54,604 bases of DNA, from assembly GCA_021741945.1 (NCBI GenBank), contig JAIOWV010000001.1, forward strand, positions 1 through 54,604, in the 5' to 3' direction. The notes under the pieces were generated by a model. It was not told where the DNA came from and ran no database searches. It was given only the letters and a program-made list of their open reading frames with translations. The stretch comes from Pontimonas sp. Lineage in GTDB: Bacteria > Actinomycetota > Actinomycetes > Actinomycetales > Microbacteriaceae. The position numbers and the translations under genes are program-made. Below are positions 16,096 to 24,084 of this stretch, one piece after another; the first letter of the stretch is position 1, and each line of letters opens with the position of its first letter.

Positions 16096-17709
16096 CTAGC
16101 TCGAGAATCCAGCAACGCGGCGGGTGCCTAACCTTGCGATGACACCGATAGCAATCAACGCAAAGGCGATGCCCAAGCCTGAGGTCGCGGCCGAGGGGTC
16201 CGCACCGGTGACCGCCAGCTTCCGCTCCACGTTGCCGAGCGGCTCCGACACCGCTGTCACAACCCCGGTTGCCGAGACCGTGAAACTCTGCACGAGGGAC
16301 AATGTGGACGCATCGGGTGCTATGGCGGTCAAAGTCAGGGTATGAGTCCCGGCGGGAAGCGCTGGCATGCGCAACGTGTTCGAGAAGTTCCCCAGTCCAC
16401 TGGCACTTCCGCTATCCAAAGTGTTGGGAGTCGAGCGCACCACCAGTGAGTAGGCCGACCCCCCTCCCAACCCAGTACCCGCAATCTCAACCGGACGTCC
16501 GGAAATCTGATCCCCGACGCTTGCTTTCAAATCAAGGTGAATGGCAGGGCCAGCTGTTGCGCTCGTTCCAGACCCTGAAGAGCCGCCGGATGGAGCAGGA
16601 CAAGGGTTAGCGCTGTATTCCCAGAGGAGGAAGGGATACCCGTCGTTCACCCCGGAACAGATGCCCCAAATCTTGTTTGCACCGGTGTCGAAGGGCTCCC
16701 AGCCGTCAACGATGTTCCAGTTGGCCTGGCTGTATGGTGATCGGGTTTTCATCGTAGTTGAGTCCAACCCTGTGGCCCCAGAAACCTGCCCGCTTCGGTC
16801 TGCGGTCGCAGGTCCGACTGTCGTGTCCCAGAACACACCAGATGCGGTGAGGGTACTAACAGCAACACCAGCGTCCCCGCCGGACGAGGCCGAGTACGAC
16901 CGAGTGACCGTTGCCGAGTTCCAGCCCGAAATTCCACCCTGCAGGGTCGAGCTTCCAGAAAACGCTGCCCGAGCGTAGGAATCAACAATCACCATTCGGT
17001 TGCTCGCCGAGGAGCCCCAGCCGCCAATCCCAGCGGTGACTCCGAAATTGGAGGTGGAAGAAAAAGTGCCTTCATAGGAAGAGTACAAAACGTCCGCGTT
17101 GTACACCTCACCGACTACCCCTCCCGCGTAGTTGCCGGAACGGTAGGTGATGTCCATCTCAACCCGGATTTTTGAAAAAGTAGCTCGGGCATTAGCGGCG
17201 AGAACATAGCCGGCGAGCCCTCCAACTCGAGCGTCGGAGGTATCTATCGTTCCGGCTAGGGTTAGATTCGTAATCGTGACCCCCGTAGGCGCGACACCGC
17301 CAACCAGGCCGAAGAGTCCGACAGCCGTACCAATCTGGTCGCCAATGGACAGACCAGAGATCGTAAAGCCGCCACCGTCATAGGAGCCGGTGAACGGCGC
17401 GACGGTGTCGACGCCGATTGACGTCCACTGGCACCCACCTAAGTCGATGTTTGCCGTTTGGCGGAAGTGCTTGCCCCAATCGGCTGAAGTGGCGGATAGC
17501 AGCGCCAACTGCTGCGGAGTGGCTATCAGGAAGGGGTCTGCTGTAGTTCCGGTCCCTCCCGCGTAGGCGGTTGTGGCGCCCGTTGTCGGGCAGGCCCCCG
17601 TCGCATGTGCCTTACTCGTCGGAGTGACGATCAGACCAACAACAGCCACCACGAAGACCGCGAGGAGAGCTGCAAATCTCTGCAGAGCGGCCCAAGGGAC
17701 GACAGTCAT
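16096..17709 (-). CDS. Cell-wall surface protein, GLUG-like repeats, LAxTG-type sorting signal
   Basis: 537 residues. Long signal peptide (1–37, ending 'SKAHA'). Residues 38–350 carry a right-handed beta-solenoid-like region with GLUG-style units ('GGLAGYV', 'GGVVGEV', 'GGISGWN') and the opening 'FLIATPQQLALLS'. About 385–480 is an Ig-like domain ('VEIAGTGLGGGSAYSLVV'). The C-terminus has 'LAVTG' at 498–502, a membrane helix (512–528) and a basic tail, a variant sortase signal. Ribosome site CGGAGG. It is probably an adhesin or surface structure, divergent from a two-component system and inside the putative island. Confidence 0.8.
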   Translation of the reverse strand: MTVVPWAALQRFAALLAVFVVAVVGLIVTPTSKAHATGACPTTGATTAYAGGTGTTADPFLIATPQQLALLSATSADWGKHFRQTANIDLGGCQWTSIGVDTVAPFTGSYDGGGFTISGLSIGDQIGTAVGLFGLVGGVAPTGVTITNLTLAGTIDTSDARVGGLAGYVLAANARATFSKIRVEMDITYRSGNYAGGVVGEVYNADVLYSSYEGTFSSTSNFGVTAGIGGWGSSASNRMVIVDSYARAAFSGSSTLQGGISGWNSATVTRSYSASSGGDAGVAVSTLTASGVFWDTTVGPATADRSGQVSGATGLDSTTMKTRSPYSQANWNIVDGWEPFDTGANKIWGICSGVNDGYPFLLWEYSANPCPAPSGGSSGSGTSATAGPAIHLDLKASVGDQISGRPVEIAGTGLGGGSAYSLVVRSTPNTLDSGSASGLGNFSNTLRMPALPAGTHTLTLTAIAPDASTLSLVQSFTVSATGVVTAVSEPLGNVERKLAVTGADPSAATSGLGIAFALIAIGVIARLGTRRVAGFSS

Positions 17710-17769
17710 TGCTTAACCTCCGGCGTGATTGTGATGAGGGTTCGGAACCTCCAACGAACTTCATGTTCT

Positions 17770-17813
17770 CAACCCGGCGATGAGGCCCGGTTGAAATCGT
17801 CGGTTTCCCGACG
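17770..17813 (-). other. Two tandem hairpins in surface-protein leader
   Basis: On the minus strand: a 6-bp stem closed by a GAAA tetraloop (17798–17813), then an 8-bp stem with one mismatch (17770–17793). Both lie 60–105 nt before the surface-protein ATG. They may be a regulatory leader RNA. They do not match the c-di-GMP-I consensus; no known class is assigned. Confidence 0.35.
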
Positions 17814-17840
17814 CCCTTAGCCGAGCCATAAAGCACCCCG

Positions 17841-17868
17841 TGGACACTGGTCTTGCCACGTTTACTAT
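17841..17868 (+). promoter_or_regulatory. Promoter of island two-component operon
   Basis: -35 TGGACA (17841–17846), 16-bp spacer, -10 TACTAT (17863–17868). Transcription from about 17875 excludes the in-frame starts at 17840 and 17867 and leaves the ATG at 17900. Confidence 0.5.
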
Positions 17869-17899
17869 GGAGAAGACCCGCCCGAGAGAGTTAAATCAG

Positions 17900-18556
17900 A
17901 TGGCTGTTGGACGACGAAGCGTTCTTGTTCTCGATGACGACCGCCTTCTTGCCTCTCTCATTGGGACGATCCTCTCGGAGCGTGGCTTCACATGCTTTGT
18001 GGCGCACACGGTCAGCCAGGCGCGGGCGATCATGAAAAACGAAGAGCTGGATGTCGCTCTCTTGGATGTTCATTTGGGTGACGGCCCATCAGGGATCCAG
18101 CTCGCCAAAGCCATCGAAAGTTCTCAACCTGGTGTGGGCATTGTGTTTTTGTCCAAGACCCCGGACCTGGTCAACGTCTCGGCTGACAAGGGTTCACTTC
18201 CCGCCTCCTATGCGGTGGCGGGAAAAGACAATCTCGACAACACCGACGAATTGGTGGACGCCATTGAATCGGCATTGTCCTCCACGCGCACTCCGATCAA
18301 GCATTCCTCGCTCAAGTCGAGTCCACTCGATAGGTTAACGACCCACCAGCTCTCGATACTGCGCGAGGTTGCAGGTGGCCTCACCAATAAAGCAATCGCT
18401 CAGAACAACGAGGTCACCGAGCGATCAGTGGAGCGCACCCTCCAAGCCATTTTTCTAAAGTTAGGTGTGGCTCCCAGTGACCAGCAGAATCCGCGCGTCG
18501 CCGCAATTCGCGCCTACGTGGATGTCTTTGGCTTCCCCCCACAGAAGAATGTCTAA
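17900..18556 (+). CDS. NarL/LuxR-type response regulator
   Basis: 218 residues from the ATG at 17900, which has a GAGAG ribosome site and lies downstream of the predicted promoter. Starts at 17840 or 17867 would add 20 or 11 residues. Receiver domain: 'SVLVLDDDRLLASL' acidic pocket, phospho-Asp56 in 'ALLDVHLGDGPSG', 'AGKDN' lysine. C-terminal HTH about 150–205: 'LTTHQLSILREVAGGLTNKAIA' then 'ERSVERTLQAIFLKLGV'. It overlaps the sensor by 8 nt. A likely target is the divergent surface-protein gene. Confidence 0.85.
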   Translation: MAVGRRSVLVLDDDRLLASLIGTILSERGFTCFVAHTVSQARAIMKNEELDVALLDVHLGDGPSGIQLAKAIESSQPGVGIVFLSKTPDLVNVSADKGSLPASYAVAGKDNLDNTDELVDAIESALSSTRTPIKHSSLKSSPLDRLTTHQLSILREVAGGLTNKAIAQNNEVTERSVERTLQAIFLKLGVAPSDQQNPRVAAIRAYVDVFGFPPQKNV

Positions 18557-20267
18557 GAACGCCACCACTGAGTGGATCGACCTACTTGGGCGCCCCTCGA
18601 CCTGGTCCATCTGGGGGCTGATTGTGGCGACCATTGTCGCGACCATTGTCTTCGCATTTGGCAATCTGATGCTCGTAAGGTCACAACCGCTCGTTAGTCT
18701 CGTGGCGAACACGTTTCTTACTCTGGCGGTATTCGCCGTTCTAGCGTTCGCTGCCCGTGGGGTCTCGGGTCGGCTGTCTCAACCGCTTGCTGGGGCCGGG
18801 ATTGGCGTTCTTCTTCTTGGTCTCTCTGCCCTCCGTGGTTATGGCCTGGACTGGGCAATCGGCCTCGCAGGAATTGACGATAATCTGACCGCCGAATTTA
18901 GAGCTGTGGTCAGCGTCAGTGTTTTTGCTCCGGGACTGGTTCTCTCCGTGTTGGTTGTTGGGCTTGTGGGCGAATGGCGACGAAACCAAGCAGCAATTGT
19001 TTCCCTCTCGGACGCGCGCGAGAGAACGGTGGAGACCGTAGAGTCAGCCATCGACGCTTACGCGTCAGAACTCGCGGGCTGGGTGAGGGGTGAGATCGAA
19101 CCGAGGCTTCGGTTGATCCCAAGCCTGGGAACCACGCAGGCGAGACAATCGCTGAAAGACATCGTGAATTCGGTCGTCAGACCGCTCAGCAACTCCCTCC
19201 AAAATCCCAGAGGAGACTTGGTTGCAGCGCCCAAGCCCGGAACGGTGCGAGTTGCGCTGCGCGCCTTTGTGACCCTCGCACTGCAGAGCGCACCGCTTGC
19301 CCCAGGACTCACCGGGCTCATTTTCGGTCTCACACTGTTGCCGAGGAACCTTACTGCGGGCACGCTACTGGAAGGCCTCGCAGCGACGATTGTCCTCAGT
19401 CTTGTGATTGGCTTCGGGGCCACCGGAATAAACGTTGTATCTCGCCGGATTTTCCGCACCCTCTCGGGGTGGACTCATGTGACGCTAATCGGTCTTGGTC
19501 TCGGCGCATTGGGCTCAGTCATTGCCGTGATGTCACAACTGCTCACGTCGTCCTCGCTCGGTTTTGACAACATATTCCTCGTCGGAGTCGCGGCGACCCT
19601 CACGCTCTCTGTGCTTTTAGGTGGGGTGGTGAACGGGGCCCGGTATGTAGCGCGGCAGCGCGAGGAGATTGCGCAACTAGAAAGTGACGTCGAGCGAGAG
19701 CTCTCCGTTGCCCGACGTCTTCAGTGGCAACGCCACAGGGCGCTTGGCAATATGCTCCATGGCCCGCTACAGGCCGCTTTGAACGCCGGCAGTATTCGAC
19801 TGTCCCGCGCCAGAACTGCTCAGGACGTGAGCGACACCAGCAATTGGCTTTCCGAAGAGGTTACGAGGCTTCTCGACCAGATGCCACACCTGGATAACGC
19901 GGGCTCGGATTTGCGTCTGACAATGCAGCGAATCAGAGACACCTGGGAGGGAATCTGCGACATCGAGTGGAACATAGACGATGCGATGGTCGTCTCCCTG
20001 ACTGGGGATGCCCTCGCGGGTTCCATCGCTGACGTCATGGTCGAAGCAGTATTCAATGCCATCAAGCATCAATCACCGGACACCGTGACGGTAGAGCTCG
20101 TCGAGACTGTCCCTGGCCGCATCCGCCTCACCGTGTCACATCCTGGCACCCTGATGCTCGCAGCACGGCCGGGCTTGGGGACGCAGACCTTCGACTCACT
20201 GACCACCTCGTTTAGCTTGCGGGAAGAAGACGGCCAGGTCATTTTTGACGCCCTGTTTGTGCGGTAG
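18549..20267 (+). CDS. Multi-span NarL-type sensor kinase, degenerate G1 box
   Basis: 572 residues from the ATG at 18549, overlapping the regulator stop by 8 nt; the longer frame upstream reads through the regulator. Two membrane blocks (about four helices in 20–140, four more in 265–375) are separated by a soluble, helical segment of about 120 residues. Then a DHp-like helix 'RHRALGNMLHGPLQAALN' and an ATPase-like domain with N box 'EAVFNAIKH' and G2-like 'GLGTQTF'. The usual D-x-G-x-G is replaced by 'VSHPGTL', so ATP binding or activity may be altered. The paired regulator supports a signalling role. Confidence 0.75.
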   Translation: MSKNATTEWIDLLGRPSTWSIWGLIVATIVATIVFAFGNLMLVRSQPLVSLVANTFLTLAVFAVLAFAARGVSGRLSQPLAGAGIGVLLLGLSALRGYGLDWAIGLAGIDDNLTAEFRAVVSVSVFAPGLVLSVLVVGLVGEWRRNQAAIVSLSDARERTVETVESAIDAYASELAGWVRGEIEPRLRLIPSLGTTQARQSLKDIVNSVVRPLSNSLQNPRGDLVAAPKPGTVRVALRAFVTLALQSAPLAPGLTGLIFGLTLLPRNLTAGTLLEGLAATIVLSLVIGFGATGINVVSRRIFRTLSGWTHVTLIGLGLGALGSVIAVMSQLLTSSSLGFDNIFLVGVAATLTLSVLLGGVVNGARYVARQREEIAQLESDVERELSVARRLQWQRHRALGNMLHGPLQAALNAGSIRLSRARTAQDVSDTSNWLSEEVTRLLDQMPHLDNAGSDLRLTMQRIRDTWEGICDIEWNIDDAMVVSLTGDALAGSIADVMVEAVFNAIKHQSPDTVTVELVETVPGRIRLTVSHPGTLMLAARPGLGTQTFDSLTTSFSLREEDGQVIFDALFVR

Positions 20268-20298
20268 CCAGGGGCATAAATCTGCCAGTGGAGAGCCG

Positions 20299-20324
20299 GG
20301 GCCGCCTGCGGGAATCGAACCCGC
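20299..20324. repeat. Right attachment-like repeat within tRNA-Thr
   Basis: The partner of 16053–16078, covering the discriminator, acceptor strand and most of the T-arm of tRNA-Thr. Identity stops at 20325, inside the variable region. Confidence 0.8.
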
Positions 20325-20372
20325 GACCTTCTCATTACGAGTGAGACGCTCTACCAACTGAGCTAAGGCGGC
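20300..20372 (-). tRNA. tRNA-Thr(CGT)
   Basis: Full cloverleaf: acceptor GCCGCCT pairs with AGGCGGC, D-stem GCTC/GAGC, anticodon stem TCTCA/TGAGA with loop CTCGTAA (anticodon CGT, reading ACG), and T-stem GCGGG/CCCGC around TTCGATT. CCA is not encoded. The 3' part is repeated at 16053. Confidence 0.95.
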
Positions 20373-20418
20373 AAACCCCTGTCGGGGACCACACAATGCT
20401 AATAGACAAGCAGGTTCT

Positions 20419-20517
20419 TTAGGAGAGCATCCTCGTGTAGAGGGTGCTGGCGATCACTAAGCCCGCAATAATCCACGCCCACAGCGGGACCTTGCCGCGC
20501 CACTTCTCTTCAGCCAT
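20419..20517 (-). CDS. Small single-span membrane protein (32 aa)
   Basis: Short frame starting 'MAEEKWRGKVPLWAWIIAGL' and ending 'YTRMLS', with stop TAA at 20419–20421. A charged N-terminus, one membrane helix and a short tail look like a genuine mini membrane protein. It starts 17 nt after the cytochrome b5 fusion gene on the same strand, so it could be its downstream operon partner. The ribosome site is weak. No family is recognised. Confidence 0.5.
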   Translation of the reverse strand: MAEEKWRGKVPLWAWIIAGLVIASTLYTRMLS

Positions 20518-20534
20518 GAGATAACCAATCCGGC

Positions 20535-21329
20535 CTAAGGGGCTGGATCGCCAATCGCTCCGAGAAGGTAGCTCTCAAGAGTTCCCTCGGCTGAGGCTGA
20601 GCCGCCGTGCTGGCCTTCGAACTGAGAGGTGCCATCGATGCCACACAGCCCAAGAATTCGGCTCGCGCCACCGGGGTGGGAAGAAATCCAGTCGGTCAGG
20701 TCATAGACGTTGCCATTGATAACGCTCCAGCAACTGTCTTCCGAATCGTTCATCGCGACCGTCTCCATGCTCAGAACACTGGCGTCGGCACTCGGCGCAG
20801 GCGCCTCCTCAGCTGGAGCCTCTGGCATAGCGGCCTCGTCGGCTGGTCCCACAACCGCGGTGTCAGTCTCTGACACCCGGACGCCCCAGGTGGCATCGGC
20901 GCCCGAGTGGCCGGCAAGAACGGTGATGACGACGGCGACAATGCCGACGATGACGACAATGCCACCGATAACAGCGGCCAGAATCTTTCCACGTGATGAC
21001 GACATGCGAGAAAAGATAAGCCAAATCACTGAAAGAACGGCGAGAGCCACGGCAACCGGGGGAAGCATTTCGCCCCACTCCGAGTGTTCTTCGGCAACGC
21101 CGACCCTCGCCTCAAGTGCTTCACCGGACTGCTCGGCGACGATCGCCGAGAGGGCGCCGATGATGGCTAGGCCAACGGCCGGATAGCGGTAGTTCTGGCG
21201 AAGTCTCGGGAAGGCCACCACAAGAATCAGCAGGACCACGGCCAGCGGTAGCAGGACGACCACGGCGTGGGTCACAAAGACGTGAACTGGAAGACCAGTT
21301 ACCAGATCAAAAACTCCAAGATCGTCCAC
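20535..21329 (-). CDS. DUF2231-like membrane domain fused to cytochrome b5
   Basis: 264 residues from the GTG at 21329, chosen because TAGAAT lies exactly 6 nt before it. N-terminal four-helix membrane domain ('GLPVHVFVTHAVVVLLPLAVV', with His residues that may bind heme) of DUF2231 type. A Pro/Ala/Glu linker (about 160–190) follows, then a C-terminal cytochrome b5 domain: 'CWSVINGNVYDLTDWISSHPGG' has the first heme ligand in HPGG, and 'FEGQHGG' the second. Two Cys flank the b5 core. Topology puts the b5 domain outside. An extracytoplasmic electron carrier is inferred. Confidence 0.8.
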   Translation of the reverse strand: MDDLGVFDLVTGLPVHVFVTHAVVVLLPLAVVLLILVVAFPRLRQNYRYPAVGLAIIGALSAIVAEQSGEALEARVGVAEEHSEWGEMLPPVAVALAVLSVIWLIFSRMSSSRGKILAAVIGGIVVIVGIVAVVITVLAGHSGADATWGVRVSETDTAVVGPADEAAMPEAPAEEAPAPSADASVLSMETVAMNDSEDSCWSVINGNVYDLTDWISSHPGGASRILGLCGIDGTSQFEGQHGGSASAEGTLESYLLGAIGDPAP

Positions 21330-21335
21330 ACCCAA

Positions 21336-21341
21336 ATTCTA
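21336..21341 (-). promoter_or_regulatory. -10 hexamer that fixes the b5-fusion start
   Basis: TAGAAT on the minus strand with exactly 6 nt to the GTG at 21329. An upstream TTG at 21335 would lie inside this gap and is therefore unlikely. Confidence 0.55.
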
Positions 21342-21353
21342 CTGAGACGAGCG

Positions 21354-22568
21354 CTACCGGTCGACGCCAGCGAGCTGGCGAACACCAAGCAGCGCCAGTG
21401 CACAGAGAAACACAGCCGACACGATGAACGGATAGACCAGCGCAACGCCAAATCCCTCGACGAGCCCGCCGACCACCACCATTCCCATCGGTGGCCCGCT
21501 GGCAAACAATGCCATCTGGGCTCCGAAGACTCGGCCTTGAACCGAGGGACGGCAGCGCGTTTGCACGAGAGTGTTCAAGAGGGGGCCCATCGGCCCCCAT
21601 GACATACCGACGGCAAGGCCGAAGACCGCCATGACCCACACCGGTGGGAAGAACGCCAGCCCAAACAGCAGCGCCGATGATGACATCGCGCTGGCGAGGA
21701 CAATCGTGCGCAACTTAAAGCGCGCCGCGAGCGGCGCATAGGAGTAAGCGCCAACCACTCCACCCAATGCCATGGCGGAAATCACCACACCAAACCCCCA
21801 CGGGTTATCGATCGACTGGAAGTAGGTGGGAAGGATGACTACTTCGGTGGGCATATAGACAAAGTCAACGAACACAATGAAAGCGGTAATGACCAGCAGG
21901 GCAGTGTCTGCGCGAATCACTCGGAAGCCCTCGATAGCATCCCGCCACCACGCACCAGGCTCTTCCAGACCCTCCTCCCGAACCGTGGTTGCCGCGGAAG
22001 GAATAACCCAGACGGCAATCGAGGCAACGCCAAACAAGACCGTGATCACACCAAAAGACATGATTGTTCCCACCGCACCAATAAGCACGGCGCCGAGCGC
22101 TGGTCCGAGCGCAAAGCCAAGAGCAAAGAGGGCTTCGTGCAACGAGTTTGCCCGCGCCAGACTCACCCCACTGGCCTTGGCGGTGGGTTCAATCAGCGTC
22201 TTGCGCGCGGTGTAACCGGCGGGGTCGAAAATCGCCCCCAGCAGTGCTGCCGCGGCAACAACCCAGAGATCGAGGCGACCGGTCGTGGCAACAGCAGGAA
22301 TCATCAGAACAGAAAGGCCGGAGAGGACATCGGAGAGAATGGAAATCTTTGCCCGACCCACTCGATCAATCAGTAGGCCAGCCAGCGGCGACATCACAAT
22401 TGCCGGAATCGCTGCCAGGGCTGCGACAATTCCCGTGCTGAGCGCAGACCCGGTCAGCTCAAGAACCAGCCAAGGAATGGCAATGAAGGTCATGGCATTT
22501 GCAGAGGCCCCAGCGAAATTGGCGACCTGAAGCAGCACAAAGGGGAGGCGTCTGGCCGGTGGTGTCAC
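21354..22568 (-). CDS. MFS transporter
   Basis: 404 residues with twelve predicted membrane helices. Motif A 'GLLIDRVGRAKISILSDVL' follows helix 2, and the opening 'NAMTFIAIPWLVLELTGSA' is typical of the MFS_3/enterobactin-exporter-like group (EntS-like). Substrate unknown; macrolide or siderophore export are family examples. It lies upstream of the b5-fusion gene on the same strand, but both have their own leaderless promoters. Confidence 0.88.
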   Translation of the reverse strand: MTPPARRLPFVLLQVANFAGASANAMTFIAIPWLVLELTGSALSTGIVAALAAIPAIVMSPLAGLLIDRVGRAKISILSDVLSGLSVLMIPAVATTGRLDLWVVAAAALLGAIFDPAGYTARKTLIEPTAKASGVSLARANSLHEALFALGFALGPALGAVLIGAVGTIMSFGVITVLFGVASIAVWVIPSAATTVREEGLEEPGAWWRDAIEGFRVIRADTALLVITAFIVFVDFVYMPTEVVILPTYFQSIDNPWGFGVVISAMALGGVVGAYSYAPLAARFKLRTIVLASAMSSSALLFGLAFFPPVWVMAVFGLAVGMSWGPMGPLLNTLVQTRCRPSVQGRVFGAQMALFASGPPMGMVVVGGLVEGFGVALVYPFIVSAVFLCALALLGVRQLAGVDR

Positions 22569-22574
22569 GGGCCA

Positions 22575-22580
22575 ATGGTA
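22575..22580 (-). promoter_or_regulatory. -10 hexamer, leaderless MFS gene
   Basis: TACCAT on the minus strand with exactly 6 nt to the GTG at 22568. Confidence 0.45.
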
Positions 22581-22593
22581 GTCGCAGGCGCTC

Positions 22594-24084
22594 CTACGAA
22601 CTGCAGATCAGCCCGTCTTCTGGCAGGTCACCAGTAAGAAAGTACTGCTCGACGGCATCGTTGATGCAGGCAGAGTCCTTGTTATAGGCGAGGTGGCCCT
22701 CGGCCTCCAGGGTCAGGTGACGGGCTTGGCCCAGCTGTTCCGCGAGAGACAGCGACCAGTTATAGGGAGTAGCGGGATCACCGGTGGTGCCGATAACGAG
22801 GACAGGGTTTGCCCCTTCGCCACTGACCGGACCCTTCACAAGACGGGGTGGGAAGGGCCAGTTCTGGCACACCAGGTCGCCGTAACCACTGGGCCTTGCC
22901 GTATACGGGGCAACCTCTCGTAATTGCTCACCCTGGGCAGCAATCACCTCCGGGTCGTATTCGACGGGGTAATCAAGACAGTTGATGGCGATGAAGGCCT
23001 CCATCGAGTTGTCCTGATAGACGCCGTCTTGGCGGTCGTAGTAGAAATCGACCAAGAAAATTGCCGTATCGGTCAGTCCCTGCTCCACCTCAACAAAGAG
23101 CTGGGTCAAGTAGCTCCAGTTTTGTTGCGAGTAGAGAGTCGTCACCATCGCGGTACGGAGCATCGAGTGATCCACCAAGCGACCATCGCTGTGTCGGAGG
23201 GGGTCTTCCTCGAGACGGTCATAGAGCTTAGACACCGAGGCCAATTGGGCATCGCGGTCACCCTCAAAAGGACACATGCCCATCTCGATGCAGTAGTCCA
23301 CATAGGCCATCAGGGCTTCTTCGAAGCCCCGGTATTGATTCAGCACGAGATCAAACTGGCTTGCTGCGGGGTCCACTGGGCCATCCAAAACAAGTCGTCC
23401 CACGTTCTCGGGGAACGTATCTATATAGAGCGCGCCAATCAAGGTTCCATAGGAGTAGCCCAGGTAGTTGAGCTGATCATCGCCGAGAAGGTGCCGCAAT
23501 AGATCCAGGTCACGAACGGTCGACATTGTGTCTACGTATTGAAGGAGCTCCCCGGTGTGCTCCAGGCACTCGGTACCAAAGCGAATGGACTCGTCCAGGA
23601 GTTCCTGTTCCCACTCGGGAGTGTCAGGTTCCGCCTCGAGCTCTCCGAAGAAGAAGTAATCAAGGTCCGCATCACTCGTGGCGCAGGACACTGGTGTCGA
23701 CTCGTTCACGCCACGCGGATCCCAGCCGACAATGTCGAAAGATTCACGTAGCGCTGCCCCCACCGCAAAATCCACAGAATCACGAACGAAGGTGAAGCCA
23801 CTGGCCCCTGGGCCACCCGGGTTAACGAGTAGCGAGCCCTGCGCTTCACCGGTGGCTTGATGTCTGGAGAGAGCAAGCTCAATGTCCTGCCCGGCTTCCA
23901 GGTCGTCCCAGTTCAGCGGCGCCAGAACGGTCGCGCACTCGGCGCCCGAGTCGCAGTCCTCCCACTCGATCTCCTGGTCAAAGTAGTAGGACCTGGCGTC
24001 GACGGGTGCGGCCGGTTCGCTCGAGCAGCCGGCAATAAGCACTAAGCCCGCGGCGACAGCCGCTGCTAGAGCGATGCGCCTCAT
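22594..24084 (-). CDS. Secreted tripeptidyl-aminopeptidase-like hydrolase (lipoprotein)
   Basis: 496 residues. Lipobox 'LVLIAGC' (Cys20). Alpha/beta hydrolase of the SlpD/SlpE-Tap family found in actinomycetes: oxyanion 'LLVNPGGPGASGF', nucleophile elbow 'LGYSYGTLIGA', acid 'VIGTTGDPATPY' and His in 'EAEGHLAYN'. The C-terminal TAP-like domain has the closing Cys pair 'DSACINDAV' … 'GLICSS'. It cleaves short peptides from N-termini at the cell surface, so nutrition is the likely role. It starts inside the stop of holB (4-nt overlap). Confidence 0.88.
   Translation of the reverse strand: MRRIALAAAVAAGLVLIAGCSSEPAAPVDARSYYFDQEIEWEDCDSGAECATVLAPLNWDDLEAGQDIELALSRHQATGEAQGSLLVNPGGPGASGFTFVRDSVDFAVGAALRESFDIVGWDPRGVNESTPVSCATSDADLDYFFFGELEAEPDTPEWEQELLDESIRFGTECLEHTGELLQYVDTMSTVRDLDLLRHLLGDDQLNYLGYSYGTLIGALYIDTFPENVGRLVLDGPVDPAASQFDLVLNQYRGFEEALMAYVDYCIEMGMCPFEGDRDAQLASVSKLYDRLEEDPLRHSDGRLVDHSMLRTAMVTTLYSQQNWSYLTQLFVEVEQGLTDTAIFLVDFYYDRQDGVYQDNSMEAFIAINCLDYPVEYDPEVIAAQGEQLREVAPYTARPSGYGDLVCQNWPFPPRLVKGPVSGEGANPVLVIGTTGDPATPYNWSLSLAEQLGQARHLTLEAEGHLAYNKDSACINDAVEQYFLTGDLPEDGLICSS

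Larger units (their letters stand above)
16053..20324. mobile_element. Putative genomic island integrated at tRNA-Thr(CGT)
   Basis: About 4.25 kb bounded by 26-bp direct repeats, one inside the intact tRNA-Thr gene and the other a tRNA 3' fragment. The tRNA reads leftward, so the element lies downstream of its 3' end, the canonical orientation for tyrosine-integrase elements. Cargo: an LAxTG-type surface protein and, divergently, a NarL-type response regulator with a multi-span sensor. There is no integrase, so this is either a decayed element or one moved in trans. It could also be an old recombination scar; the exact boundaries are an inference. Confidence 0.6.

Noticed and set aside
16053..16125. 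A second complete tRNA gene
   Set aside because: Only the acceptor 3' strand and T-arm are present; no 5' acceptor strand, D-arm or anticodon arm can be drawn.
17710..17839. c-di-GMP-I (GEMM) riboswitch before the surface-protein gene
   Set aside because: A GNRA hairpin is present but the conserved GACGCAAAGCC-type core between the two helices is missing.
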